A stretch of DNA of 54,628 bases from CAZVKN01 sp964627035 (GTDB lineage Bacteria > Electryoneota > AABM5-125-24 > Hatepunaeales > Hatepunaeaceae), in NCBI GenBank assembly GCA_964627035.1, contig CAZVKN010000019.1:1-54628 (forward strand), written 5' to 3'. The position numbers were made by a program, and so were the translations under genes. The stretch's first letter is position 1. The number at the start of each line of letters is the position of its first letter. Below, one piece after another: positions 17,984-26,634 of this stretch. The notes under the pieces are model-generated. The model was not told the DNA's origin, did not search any database, and was given only the letters and a program-made list of their open reading frames with translations.

Positions 17984-18865
17984 TTAATACAATCTTCCTT
18001 CCACAACTCTGTTAATCCCATTCAAATCCCTCGTGATTCTGAGATCCATGAACCTTCTCGACATTATCTGTGACACTGTTTCAGCTCCCTCATCGGCACA
18101 CTCAACGAACAGATGTCCATCACTCTTTAATACTGGTGGAACTGTTTCCATAAAGCGTCTGTAAAATGAAAAGCCTTCACCGTCGTCGGTCAATGCGTCG
18201 AGTGGATCACCTTCTCTGACATCTATCGGAAGAGTGCTTATCTGTTCAGCAGGAATATATGGCGGGTTGACAGTGGCAATGTGAAAACGGTTCGTCCATT
18301 CGTCCGGAAACGGATTAAGTGCATTCATTTCCAGCACATCCGTCCTGTCAGACACTCCCAAAGTGACTGCATTCTTCCTTGTATAATCTACCGCTATCGG
18401 TGAGTTGTCTGTCAGTGTTACAATTGTGTTTTTTCGCTCAGCAGCAATTGCCAATCCGATTGTCCCGCAACCACAACACAGATCAAGCACTTTGACGTTC
18501 TCACTCACAGTGAACTCACTGCCAATGACGTTAAGCGCACGTTCTACCAATGCCTCGCTGTCAAATCGCGGAACGAACACACCCTTTCCAACGATGAAAC
18601 TATATCCAAAAAAAGGAGCCGATCCAGTTATATACTGGACAGGCTCTCCATTTTCATGTCGTATTAGGAATTTTTCATATTGCTCTACATGATCTTGATG
18701 CAATAGCTGATCTATAGACAGGATAAGTGCATTTCTATCAATGTTCAGGACATGCTCAAGTAGAATCTCCGCATTACGGCGAGGCTCGCCGATCCCTGCG
18801 CTCTTCAACCGCTGCTCAGAATGTGATAAGACCGCAGCAATCGAACAATGCCCATCAGCATTCAA
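17984..18865 (-). CDS. prmC: Release factor glutamine methyltransferase PrmC
   Basis: The 293-residue protein N5-methylates the GGQ glutamine of release factors RF1 and RF2. An N-terminal helical RF-binding region (1-80) precedes the SAM-binding domain, with LDLCCGCGTIGLAIA (motif I) and the diagnostic NPPYIP. The conserved VPRPETE is here VPRFDSE, a modest divergence. Length is typical. The start is TTG at 18865, overlapping the upstream HD-GYP gene by 11 bases. PrmC usually sits beside prfA; being behind a signalling gene is unusual but the overlap indicates cotranscription. Confidence 0.93.
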   Translation of the reverse strand: MNADGHCSIAAVLSHSEQRLKSAGIGEPRRNAEILLEHVLNIDRNALILSIDQLLHQDHVEQYEKFLIRHENGEPVQYITGSAPFFGYSFIVGKGVFVPRFDSEALVERALNVIGSEFTVSENVKVLDLCCGCGTIGLAIAAERKNTIVTLTDNSPIAVDYTRKNAVTLGVSDRTDVLEMNALNPFPDEWTNRFHIATVNPPYIPAEQISTLPIDVREGDPLDALTDDGEGFSFYRRFMETVPPVLKSDGHLFVECADEGAETVSQIMSRRFMDLRITRDLNGINRVVEGRLY

Positions 18866-20546
18866 TATCGAGCTGATCCTCTGCCAAATGTTCTTTGGCG
18901 TATTCTATGTGCATATTATTGTCAAGAAAGAATTGAACTGCTTGCTCATCAAGATGCTTGTCCTTTGTCATAAACCCAAGTATGCGTATTACTTCAGATA
19001 GAGTCTTAGCTTTCTTGTATGGTCGGTCAGCCGCACTCAACGCCTCAAATACATCCGCTAACGCCATAATTCGAGCCTGCAAAGGTAAATCCTCTGCCGT
19101 CAGACCGTTCGGATAGCCGGAACCGTCCATCTTCTCGTGATGACCGCCCGCATACTCAGGAACGCGTCTCATCTTCTTTGGGAAAGGCAGCTTATTGAGC
19201 ATCGAAATGGTAACCGCTACATGGTTTTCAATGATCTTGCGCTCTTCGGTAGTCAGATTACCTTTACGGATTAGGAGGTTATATAGCTCGTTCTCAGTAA
19301 GCATCGGCTCGGTTCCGCTTGTTGTCAGAACTGTGCCTTCTGCGATTTTCTTAAGGCGATCAATCTTTTCATCCGGCACGAATTCGCTGGTGATGTTGTT
19401 GTCAATGATAAACTTGCAATCATCCATTAACTGCTCAACCTGCTCCTTAAGATCGCTATCTATTTTCTCAATATCTTCTTGTGACCAGTTCCCCGATTTA
19501 TACAGATCAGCCTTTACTTCGTTTGCTTGAGCACGAGCATTTGCAATTGCAGTTTCAAAGCGGAATCTGACTATCTCCTTGCGGTCGAATATAGTCTCCA
19601 GCTTGGTCTTTTTATCAACTACATACTCCGGGGTAGTGATCTTGCCGGTGTCGTGCAGCCATGCAGCAGTCCTAAGCTCGAGAAGTTCATCATCATTCAG
19701 AAAAATATCCTTATACGGTCCCGTCTTATCCTCATTGACTTTACGGGCGATATCCATTGTCAGATTCGCCACGCGTTCAATGTGACCACCTGTATATGGT
19801 GACTTCTGATCAATCGCTTCAGCAATTGACTGGCTGAATGCTTCAAACAGTTCTTGCAGCTCTTTGATCAATCTGGCGTTGGTTATTGCAACCGCCGCCT
19901 GAGATGCAAGTGCTTTGGTTAAATCCTGATTACGTTCATCATAAGCCACAACCTCACCGGTCTCAGGGTTTTGGGCGTTAATGAGCTGCAACACACCGAT
20001 GATCTCACCTTCATGATCACGCATCGGGACTACCAGCATTGATTTTGAGCGGTACCCTGTACTTTTATCAAAATTCCGTGCACCCGAAAAGTCAAATCCA
20101 TCTACTTCATACACATCAGGAATGTTAACCACCTGCCCCGAGTTCGCAGCATACGCACTGACATTCTTATTGTTCTGTTCACCGTCAACCATCAGGGGAA
20201 CGGGGGGCCAGTTTATAGGATCTCCGGCCAATCCACCCATAAAAGTGCTCAGCGATTCGGTCTGAACGATACTGAAATTCAGTGACTGCTCATCATCGCT
20301 GACCAGATACAGCGTTCCACCATCGGAATTGGTAAATCCGCGTGCTTTGTATATGATCATTTCCAACAGTTGATCGAGGTTTCGGGTAGCTGTCAGCGCT
20401 ACACCGATCTCTGCCAATTCAGTCAGGTTCTTAACCTGAGTATCCGTGTAGTCCTTTAGCCTGTTGACAATATCAACAAGAAGTCTGTTGACCTGACGAT
20501 CCGGAGAGAGACGAGGAAGATCCCCGGCATGTTTCTCTTTTGACAT
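18855..20546 (-). CDS. GAF / HD-GYP domain signalling protein (putative c-di-GMP phosphodiesterase)
   Basis: The ~563-residue cytoplasmic protein has a GAF sensor (about 40-225; ATRNLDQLLEMIIYKA, SMLVVPM, GVLQLINA). An HD-GYP domain follows: GGHIERV, the HD pair in WLHDTGK, and HHEKMDGSGYPNGL. HD-GYP enzymes hydrolyse cyclic di-GMP. Between HD and GYP lies an insertion of about 100 residues, mostly helical and charged, which makes the spacing about 170 residues; a long-insert subclass is known. The metal-binding H and D residues all seem present. Start: ATG 20546 is preferred to the TTG at 20558. It overlaps prmC downstream. The GAF ligand is unknown. Confidence 0.88.
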   Translation of the reverse strand: MSKEKHAGDLPRLSPDRQVNRLLVDIVNRLKDYTDTQVKNLTELAEIGVALTATRNLDQLLEMIIYKARGFTNSDGGTLYLVSDDEQSLNFSIVQTESLSTFMGGLAGDPINWPPVPLMVDGEQNNKNVSAYAANSGQVVNIPDVYEVDGFDFSGARNFDKSTGYRSKSMLVVPMRDHEGEIIGVLQLINAQNPETGEVVAYDERNQDLTKALASQAAVAITNARLIKELQELFEAFSQSIAEAIDQKSPYTGGHIERVANLTMDIARKVNEDKTGPYKDIFLNDDELLELRTAAWLHDTGKITTPEYVVDKKTKLETIFDRKEIVRFRFETAIANARAQANEVKADLYKSGNWSQEDIEKIDSDLKEQVEQLMDDCKFIIDNNITSEFVPDEKIDRLKKIAEGTVLTTSGTEPMLTENELYNLLIRKGNLTTEERKIIENHVAVTISMLNKLPFPKKMRRVPEYAGGHHEKMDGSGYPNGLTAEDLPLQARIMALADVFEALSAADRPYKKAKTLSEVIRILGFMTKDKHLDEQAVQFFLDNNMHIEYAKEHLAEDQLDIEC

Positions 20547-20583
20547 ACTTATTCTCAATTATTTGAAGAATGGAGATTCACAG

Positions 20584-20660
20584 GTGCCAGCCCGCCGTGG
20601 CTGACACAATAACTTACGCTGTATCAATTATGTAGCTGTCAGGTACGGCGACCTGACAGC
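20584..20660. repeat. Dispersed palindrome family B, copy 2
   Basis: Hairpin 1 is GTGCCAGCC-cgccgt-GGCTGACAC (20584-20607). An AT-rich spacer leads to hairpin 2, a perfect GCTGTCAGGT-acggcg-ACCTGACAGC (20635-20660). It lies between two same-strand genes. Confidence 0.85.
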
Positions 20661-20731
20661 GAGATAAAACATCTGTTTAATGTGATACGTTAATATGATA
20701 AAACAGATAATCAGACAAATTCGCTATTTCC

Positions 20732-21406
20732 CTAACCCGCCACCGCCAGCACGTATATTGATGACATTCCCATATCATTCAACACTTTAATGCATTCTCT
20801 CGCAGTGGAACCGGTATGTATCACATCGTCAACGAGAAGTAGATCTCCCTTTGGCAGTGGTTGTTTACTCTTCGCAGACTCAAACGCACCGATCAGATTC
20901 GTCATCCGTTCCTTATCCGACAAACGTGACTGAGGTGTAGTGTTACGGATACGCCTTACGATATCCGGTCGAAACTGAATATCTAAACTTCGTGCAACCT
21001 GCCCGGCAATGAGATAACTCTGGTCGTACCCACGCTCACGAATTCGCACAGGATGGAGCGGTATCGGAATTACAGCAGAAAATCTGATGTTCTTAAACTT
21101 ATGGGGAACAGCCTCCGAAGCTCTGAATCCCAGATGCTGAGCAAGATCCTGTCGTCCGTAAAACTTCATTTTTCTGACTATATCCCGCATAATCCTGTCA
21201 TATCGGTAGCAGGTTGTGACTATCCCCTTCAGCAACTCATCATCACTCCATCTGCCTGTTCGGGCGCGCGGCAGTTTCTCCCAACATTTATCACACAGCC
21301 ACACATCATCCGATTCCATCTGACCACTACATGAAGAACAGTACGCCGGAAACAGTAACGATGTTAGAATATTCCTGCTGTGCTCAAGTATTTTGTTAAC
21401 TTTCAA
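20732..21406 (-). CDS. ComF-family phosphoribosyltransferase-like protein
   Basis: The 224-residue protein shows an N-terminal four-cysteine zinc finger (CSSCSG... CDKC, about 23-41). A phosphoribosyltransferase fold follows, with IPIPLHPVRIRERGYDQS and the PRPP loop LLLVDDVIHTGST. ComFC of naturally competent bacteria has this architecture and helps DNA uptake into the cytoplasm, but the family also occurs in species not known to be competent. The start TTG at 21406 overlaps the kinase stop (TTGA), so the two are translationally coupled. No other competence gene is visible. Confidence 0.9.
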   Translation of the reverse strand: MKVNKILEHSRNILTSLLFPAYCSSCSGQMESDDVWLCDKCWEKLPRARTGRWSDDELLKGIVTTCYRYDRIMRDIVRKMKFYGRQDLAQHLGFRASEAVPHKFKNIRFSAVIPIPLHPVRIRERGYDQSYLIAGQVARSLDIQFRPDIVRRIRNTTPQSRLSDKERMTNLIGAFESAKSKQPLPKGDLLLVDDVIHTGSTARECIKVLNDMGMSSIYVLAVAG

Positions 21407-23145
21407 TCTTTCGGTTCCAGAGTCGCAGTAATAATCAAAGGCAGATCACCCTCCGTCAGCACAACCTCTCTCATCCAAATCTTGTAATCCGGATTGTTTT
21501 TAAGCTCAACCGTATGCTTACCAAATGGGAGGATGATCCGCTTGTTCAACGGTGCCCAACTATAGGATTTGCCGTCTATCCAAATCTCCGCCCACATTGA
21601 AGGTGACGGGGTTACAATTTTCTCAATCACACCGAAGTAGTCATAAAGGTTCACTTCCAGATCAACATTCCCTCCCGATGGAATTGTGACAGTCTCCACC
21701 ACCGGAGCCGGAAAATTGCTGTTATCACATACTATCTGATACTGCCCAGGTTCCATGTCAATTATCACGCTGCGCGGAAACTGCAATTCTCCGAAGGATG
21801 TGTTCCCAACGCTGACAATCGCCCACGGCTTGCATGTCAGCTCCAATGTTCCGGGCTCAGTCGGCTTCGGCTCAGGGATTATAACCGGATCAGCCTCCGT
21901 CTGGACTGTATCAGCCACCACAGGTGGATCAATTGCAGTTAGATTTTCATCTGTCATTGAATCCGTAGTTTTCTCATCATCAGGCTGGGACGGCTCAGGC
22001 TCATCCTGAACTTGATCAATGTCTCTATCATCCAACAAAGTGGTGTCAATTACCGAAATTGTATCTACAATTTCCGGAGCAATTGCCAGGCTGTCAAAAT
22101 TCACTGTTGCTGGAACTTCAGCAACCGGTTCAGGTGGCAGCTCTATATTCATCAGCAATTTATAAAAGATCACTATCAAAACAATCAGTACCGATACACC
22201 CCATAATGTACGTTTCCTGCTATACTTCGCAGCCTTTGGCGGTGCTGCTATTTTAGCTTTCGATTCATCCGGCTCAAACTGGATGGATTCTTTGAGAAAC
22301 TGATGAATCAGATCCTGTCCGGGAAGCGGTCCTTCAGCGAGATAACGCACATCAGCTAACGTCTGGGCTGCGGATAACGGTCGGAGTTGCGGCTGCTTAT
22401 CCAGCATCCGCATAATGATGCGATCTATCTCAACAGGTATATCCGGGATTATGCCGGAAGGCGGTTCAGGTTCATAGTTAAGAATTTTCTGGAGGATTTC
22501 CGAAACATTCTGACCTTGATACGGTGAAACACCTGTCAAAGTTTCGTAGAAGGTCACACCGAGAGAGAACAGATCACTCTGCTCATCAAGATCCCCACCT
22601 GTAATCCCTTCAGGCGGTAAATATGCAGGCGTGCCGACCAACATCCCCTGCCGCGTTACTTTCGGAGCATCCTTGACAATAGCCAGCCCAAAATCAGCAA
22701 TCTTGACTTGTCCCTGATTGGAGATAAGAATGTTATCCGGTTTTATGTCCCGATGAATAACCCCTTTTGAGTGCGCAAATGCCAACCCATCCAGCAACCC
22801 GATTAGCATCGCAAGAGCAACTCTCCATTCGAGGTGACCGTGCTGATTTATGACATCAGCCAATGAATGTCCTTCAATGAACTCGAAGGCTAACATAGTC
22901 AAATCCGGGCTGGAGTCAATCCCGTAAATGTCAACTATATTCGGATGCTTTACCCTTGCACAAACCTTAGCTTCCCGCTCAAAACGGAGGCGTATATCCT
23001 CCTCTTTGACCATCTGAGGATGGAGTTTCTTTAATAGAACGGGACGCTTGCCTTCTTTATCATAAGCTCGATAAACCGTGCAGACACTACTGTGCGAAAG
23101 TTCTGCGTCAACTCTGTAATGACCTAACTCTCTTTTTTCTTCCAT
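21403..23145 (-). CDS. Ser/Thr protein kinase (PknB-like) with a C-terminal beta-rich sensor region
   Basis: The kinase domain covers about 8-270: K39 (VLLKK), E58, the catalytic HRDIKPDN (131-138), DFG at 151-153 and GTPAYLPPE. The glycine-rich loop is altered: LSHSSVCTVYRA stands where GxGxxG is normal, so ATP binding may be weak. One membrane segment lies at about 313-333, followed by a Pro/Asp-rich linker. Two PEGA-like segments follow (about 445-580; GTLELTCKPWAIVSVG, ...WAEIWIDGKSYS). The kinase would be in the cytoplasm and the C-terminal part outside it. The gene overlaps the regulator upstream by 22 bases and the ComF gene by 4, which argues for one operon. Confidence 0.93.
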   Translation of the reverse strand: MEEKRELGHYRVDAELSHSSVCTVYRAYDKEGKRPVLLKKLHPQMVKEEDIRLRFEREAKVCARVKHPNIVDIYGIDSSPDLTMLAFEFIEGHSLADVINQHGHLEWRVALAMLIGLLDGLAFAHSKGVIHRDIKPDNILISNQGQVKIADFGLAIVKDAPKVTRQGMLVGTPAYLPPEGITGGDLDEQSDLFSLGVTFYETLTGVSPYQGQNVSEILQKILNYEPEPPSGIIPDIPVEIDRIIMRMLDKQPQLRPLSAAQTLADVRYLAEGPLPGQDLIHQFLKESIQFEPDESKAKIAAPPKAAKYSRKRTLWGVSVLIVLIVIFYKLLMNIELPPEPVAEVPATVNFDSLAIAPEIVDTISVIDTTLLDDRDIDQVQDEPEPSQPDDEKTTDSMTDENLTAIDPPVVADTVQTEADPVIIPEPKPTEPGTLELTCKPWAIVSVGNTSFGELQFPRSVIIDMEPGQYQIVCDNSNFPAPVVETVTIPSGGNVDLEVNLYDYFGVIEKIVTPSPSMWAEIWIDGKSYSWAPLNKRIILPFGKHTVELKNNPDYKIWMREVVLTEGDLPLIITATLEPKD

Positions 23146-24620
23146 TCGTTCAGCTTATAGTGAAGCCAACGCAGAGACACACCGAGAACTTCCGCTGTGC
23201 GGGTCTTATTGTGACCAAACTCCTCTAATGTCTTCAGAACGACTTCCCTCTCGACTTCCTTCAGAGTTTTCCTGCCGCTTGCCAATGATTCGGCTTTAGG
23301 AATAAACAGATCATCCACATCAATGATTTCATTTTCAGCAAGAATGATAGCTCGCTCAATCGTGTTTTCCAACTCCCGAATATTGCCCTGCCAACCATAA
23401 TTATCCAGCACACGCATCGCCCGTGCTGAGGTTCGCTTCGGTGTGGCTCTGTTCTTCTCCGCAAACCGATTGAGAAAATGCTTCACCAAAATTGGAATAT
23501 CGCCGGTTCTTTCGCGCAGAGGCGGTAATTTTACAGTTATCACGTTGAGCCGATAGTATAGATCTTCGCGAAAATTCCCGGCATTCACCTCTTCTTTCAG
23601 ATTTTTATTGGTAGCTGAAATTAACCTGACATCAACCCGATGAACGGCAGTATCTCCAACACGACGAATCTCACCTTCCTGAATTACCCGCAGCAGCTTA
23701 GCTTGAATGGTCGGACTGATATCGGCGATTTCATCCAGAAAAAAAGTCCCGCCATCCGCAACCTCAAACAGACCTTTCTTGTCACTGACTGCACCGGTAA
23801 ATGACCCTTTTTTATGTCCGAACAGCTCGCTTTCCAATAGATCCTCAGAGAGATTTCCGCAGAACTGAGCGACAAACAGTTTGTCCCGGCGAGGACCGTT
23901 GTAGTGAAGAGCTCGTGCGACGAGTTCCTTACCTGTTCCGCTTTCTCCTTCAAGAAGTACCGAGATGTCGGAATTCATAACCCGACGCATGATATCGAAC
24001 ACTTCAGCCATCTTTGGGCTTTGACCGATTATCTCTTTGCCGATTATCTCTTTCAGATCCCAACTACGGATATTTTCCTGCTGAATCCGCTTCTTCTCTT
24101 TATAAAGCTCTCCATAATCTCTCGCATAGTCCACAGCAATAGCCGCCATCCGTGCAAAGGTTTTCATAAAGGTAACATTCTCTTCGGTGAATCGCTGTCT
24201 GTTTCGACGGCTATCCAGATAGATGACACCCACAACATCATTCTCCTCCGAGAACATAGGCACACACAGTATAGATGTAATATTGTGCAGAATAATGCTT
24301 TCAGATCCCTCAAATCGAGGATCTGTCTGAGCATCGTGTGTCAACACATGAGATCTCGATTTCAAAACTTCCTGAACTGAGCTGGATGACGGTGAGACCA
24401 AGCTTTCAGCACTTTCCTGTGACAGGTTATGCGACGCCATATTGCTAAGACGGTCTCCGTCACGGAGTAGAATTACACCCTGATCAGCATTCATCATCTC
24501 AACTGCTAATCCAAGCACCTTTTGGAGAAGAAATACAAAATCTTCCTTAGGAGGCCCGACACCGGATTCAATTATCTGCGCAGGTATTTTAGCAGTGCTA
24601 TCGGTTTCATTTCTGTTCAT
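23124..24620 (-). CDS. Sigma-54-dependent transcriptional activator with N-terminal GAF domain
   Basis: The 498-residue protein has a GAF sensor at about 28-165. The AAA+ core (about 195-430) carries Walker A GESGTGKE (225-232), the sigma-54 contact loop GSFTGA (272-277, a variant of GAFTGA), Walker B GGTFFLDEI and a RREDLYYRLN-type sensor (REDLYYRLN). A Fis-type helix-turn-helix lies at about 455-495. No receiver domain is seen, so control is probably by GAF ligand or kinase. Start: ATG with AAAGGT upstream. It overlaps the kinase gene by 22 bases; a kinase next to a sigma-54 activator suggests a linked pathway, but phosphorylation is inference. The sigma-54 gene itself is not in the window. 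Confidence 0.93.
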   Translation of the reverse strand: MNRNETDSTAKIPAQIIESGVGPPKEDFVFLLQKVLGLAVEMMNADQGVILLRDGDRLSNMASHNLSQESAESLVSPSSSSVQEVLKSRSHVLTHDAQTDPRFEGSESIILHNITSILCVPMFSEENDVVGVIYLDSRRNRQRFTEENVTFMKTFARMAAIAVDYARDYGELYKEKKRIQQENIRSWDLKEIIGKEIIGQSPKMAEVFDIMRRVMNSDISVLLEGESGTGKELVARALHYNGPRRDKLFVAQFCGNLSEDLLESELFGHKKGSFTGAVSDKKGLFEVADGGTFFLDEIADISPTIQAKLLRVIQEGEIRRVGDTAVHRVDVRLISATNKNLKEEVNAGNFREDLYYRLNVITVKLPPLRERTGDIPILVKHFLNRFAEKNRATPKRTSARAMRVLDNYGWQGNIRELENTIERAIILAENEIIDVDDLFIPKAESLASGRKTLKEVEREVVLKTLEEFGHNKTRTAEVLGVSLRWLHYKLNEWKKKES

Positions 24621-24632
24621 TAGAGACCTTTA

Positions 24633-25703
24633 TTATTCTAAATCTATTCTGAAAGCAGCAGGTTTGGATCGTGCTCGATTGCCGTGTAAATCAACCACCC
24701 ACACGGAATAGTCGTAATTACCGGATTCAAGTGGATTCTCCACACGATGCTCATTGTCTCTGATTCCACTTGGGGTGATAAGAGAATCGTAAACAAGCGG
24801 ATAAAATTGGCTTATCTGATGAATTCTCAGCAGGTAATTGAATTGATTCGGTGAAACGAAATCATCCCCCCAAGTAAAATTCCATGCTATTGTCGGATTT
24901 GCCACAATTTGATTGTACGGGAGCGATTCAAGAGTAGGAACATCATGGATTACTCGTTCCAATCTCACAGGATCTGATTGTATTGAATTCTCCTGACCGT
25001 CAAACGCTTCAAACTGAAACACACCATCCAGTGCAGCATCAATATTTCCAAAAGATTTTCCTGAAATCAGAGTGTCGTGAAACAGTGAATCCAATCTACT
25101 ATAGTGGAGCACACCTTCAAGAGTGGTCGTGTCGTTCCATGTCCACTCCACCCTTTTAACATCGCCACCCCCATCAGGATCTTCAACATAGGCTTTAAGG
25201 TGAACTTGATAAAAAATGGTCTCATCACCAATCACCTGTCGAGTGACCGCATACGCATCCGCATATATAAAATTTGGCAATGCGTCCAGATAAAGATTGG
25301 TTTCGATATTTGTTGCTTTACGAATAACTATTTGTCTGGATGCGGGAGCGTAATTCGGTTTGGAGTTATCATCAGTAGTAGCCTGGACTAAAAGCGTGCC
25401 GGCTGCAACCTCACTAAATCGTGCCCAACCGTCTTCATCAGTTTGCTTGCTAAGCACTGGTTCGGTCAATAGTTCTACTTTTGCATTCTGGATTGGTCGA
25501 TTATTAGAGAATAGAGTCATCACCCGAACATCAACACTTCCCTCCTCTGGTAAAGGTCGGTATCCTTTGCTTCTCGGATCTAATGGATTATCACGAACCG
25601 GATCCCACTCACAGCTACCGACAAATAACATCGTCACTGTCAGCGTCAGAAATAACGTCAGCAACCGAAATCTGTCCCATCTATTTAATTGTGCCCATAT
25701 CAT
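24633..25703 (-). CDS. Lipoprotein with carboxypeptidase-regulatory and FN3-like domains
   Basis: The 356-residue protein begins with a hydrophobic signal ending FVGSC (C31 lipidated), then CEWDPVRDNPLDPRSKG. The NPLDP motif is common just after the lipidated Cys in FCB-group surface lipoproteins. Residues about 55-130 form a carboxypeptidase regulatory-like domain (VELLTEPVLSKQTDEDGWA). About 150-350 looks like two Ig/FN3 domains (EDPDGGGDVKRVEWTWND, FTWGDDF). The gene is 12 bases upstream of the activator gene and probably cotranscribed. It may be a sensor or adhesin of the regulatory cluster; the function is not known. Confidence 0.7.
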   Translation of the reverse strand: MIWAQLNRWDRFRLLTLFLTLTVTMLFVGSCEWDPVRDNPLDPRSKGYRPLPEEGSVDVRVMTLFSNNRPIQNAKVELLTEPVLSKQTDEDGWARFSEVAAGTLLVQATTDDNSKPNYAPASRQIVIRKATNIETNLYLDALPNFIYADAYAVTRQVIGDETIFYQVHLKAYVEDPDGGGDVKRVEWTWNDTTTLEGVLHYSRLDSLFHDTLISGKSFGNIDAALDGVFQFEAFDGQENSIQSDPVRLERVIHDVPTLESLPYNQIVANPTIAWNFTWGDDFVSPNQFNYLLRIHQISQFYPLVYDSLITPSGIRDNEHRVENPLESGNYDYSVWVVDLHGNRARSKPAAFRIDLE

Positions 25704-26268
25704 TCTACAGTAACCTCACAGAACACTCCTATGCAAATTATGCACTAAAGGTAAATCAATAGCACACTCAGTGCAAGTGAAATCAATAGATGAGCGATTT
25801 TTTTTTTATTGTGTCGGGAATTATGTAGAAAAGGGGTTCAAAAGTAATTTCGTATGTATGCTGTTAATCCCTCGTTAAATATAGTTCTGCGGAATACGGA
25901 ATCCACAACAGATTGAACGGATTAAACGGATAAGAGGGAGCAGGAAGAAGGTGAGAAGGTTTGCGGGAATCTGTGATATGAGGATGGATGCAGATGGAAT
26001 TGGGAGCTTACAAAAAACAATGTGAAAATCACTAATTATAGCAACAAACACTTGCTTTTGTCCTGACAGTTCATTACATTCCGAAAGGTGATACGATCCC
26101 CCCGCCTACATAACACACAGGATCATCTGGTCTTCCCAGCCAGATAACCACCAAAAATAAGACTGTCTCAAAAAATGTGGCAGTCTCAACTTGAACAGAC
26201 ACAGAGAATGTGTTCATCTGAAGATCAATTATATCCTGAGATATGGCAGATTTCGCAGGATTTTCATA
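25704..26268. other. Noncoding gap without recognisable features
   Basis: About 560 bases with no convincing reading frame, a stretch of ten T at about 25799-25808, and no tRNA or repeat family core. The overlapping minus-strand frame at 26074-26388 is not convincing as a gene. Confidence 0.5.
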
Positions 26269-26547
26269 TACGATCAAACTGGCGAATGGTTCGTCATTTA
26301 AGCAACGGTCATTCTTTATGACGAATTCGATATCATTGTCGGACAGGCGGATCTGATTCCAAATGCAGAATCCACTGAATGGCGTCACACTTTCGATCCG
26401 GAACCTGCCGGTGCGGAAACTTACGAGATTGATTGGGAGGTAGGAAACCCAAACGATTATGATTGGGATCCTGATCCAATCCTCGAAGGAAACATTCCAG
26501 CGGCAGGAATCGTGGAGGATACGGATGTGACAGATCCAAATCCATAG
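26269..26547 (+). pseudogene. Remnant of a gene encoding an FxLYD-like domain
   Basis: From 26302 to the TAG at 26545 this frame gives an 81-residue, protein-like C-terminus: ATVILYDEFDIIVGQAD, EWRHTFDPEPAGAETYEIDW, then an Asp-rich tail. The pattern VILYDEFDIIVGQA followed by a Trp/Phe-rich strand fits FxLYD beta-sandwich domains, in which VTATLYDxxGxVVG is typical. The stop TAA at 26299 interrupts it just after TGEWFVI, where one base change (CAA or AAA) would restore reading. No start codon or signal peptide is left upstream. It probably is a decayed secreted protein. Confidence 0.5.
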
Positions 26548-26571
26548 AATGGTCTTTGATTTGTCAAAAGC

Positions 26572-26597
26572 AGGTGGAGCCTATGGAGGCTCCACCT
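26572..26597. repeat. Strong hairpin upstream of the 26635 gene
   Basis: AGGTGGAGCCT, an ATGG loop and AGGCTCCACCT form a perfect 11-bp stem, with arms extendable to 14 with one mismatch. It ends 37 bases before the start codon. It has no T-run, so it is not a normal terminator; it might be a leader structure or a solitary repeat. Confidence 0.6.
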
Positions 26598-26634
26598 ACT
26601 GAAACTATATCCAGAAAAATCACGAGGAGTAATG

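Noticed and set aside
26160..26300. Plus-strand frame readable only if three TGA codons were decoded
   Set aside because: All other genes use TGA as stop, and no tRNA or code change is seen. The pattern follows from Ser codons on the other strand.
26074..26388. Minus-strand 104-codon frame
   Set aside because: It runs antisense to the better FxLYD-like remnant, and its translation has no family signature.
26572..26597. Rho-independent terminator
   Set aside because: The stem is strong but no T-run follows on either strand.
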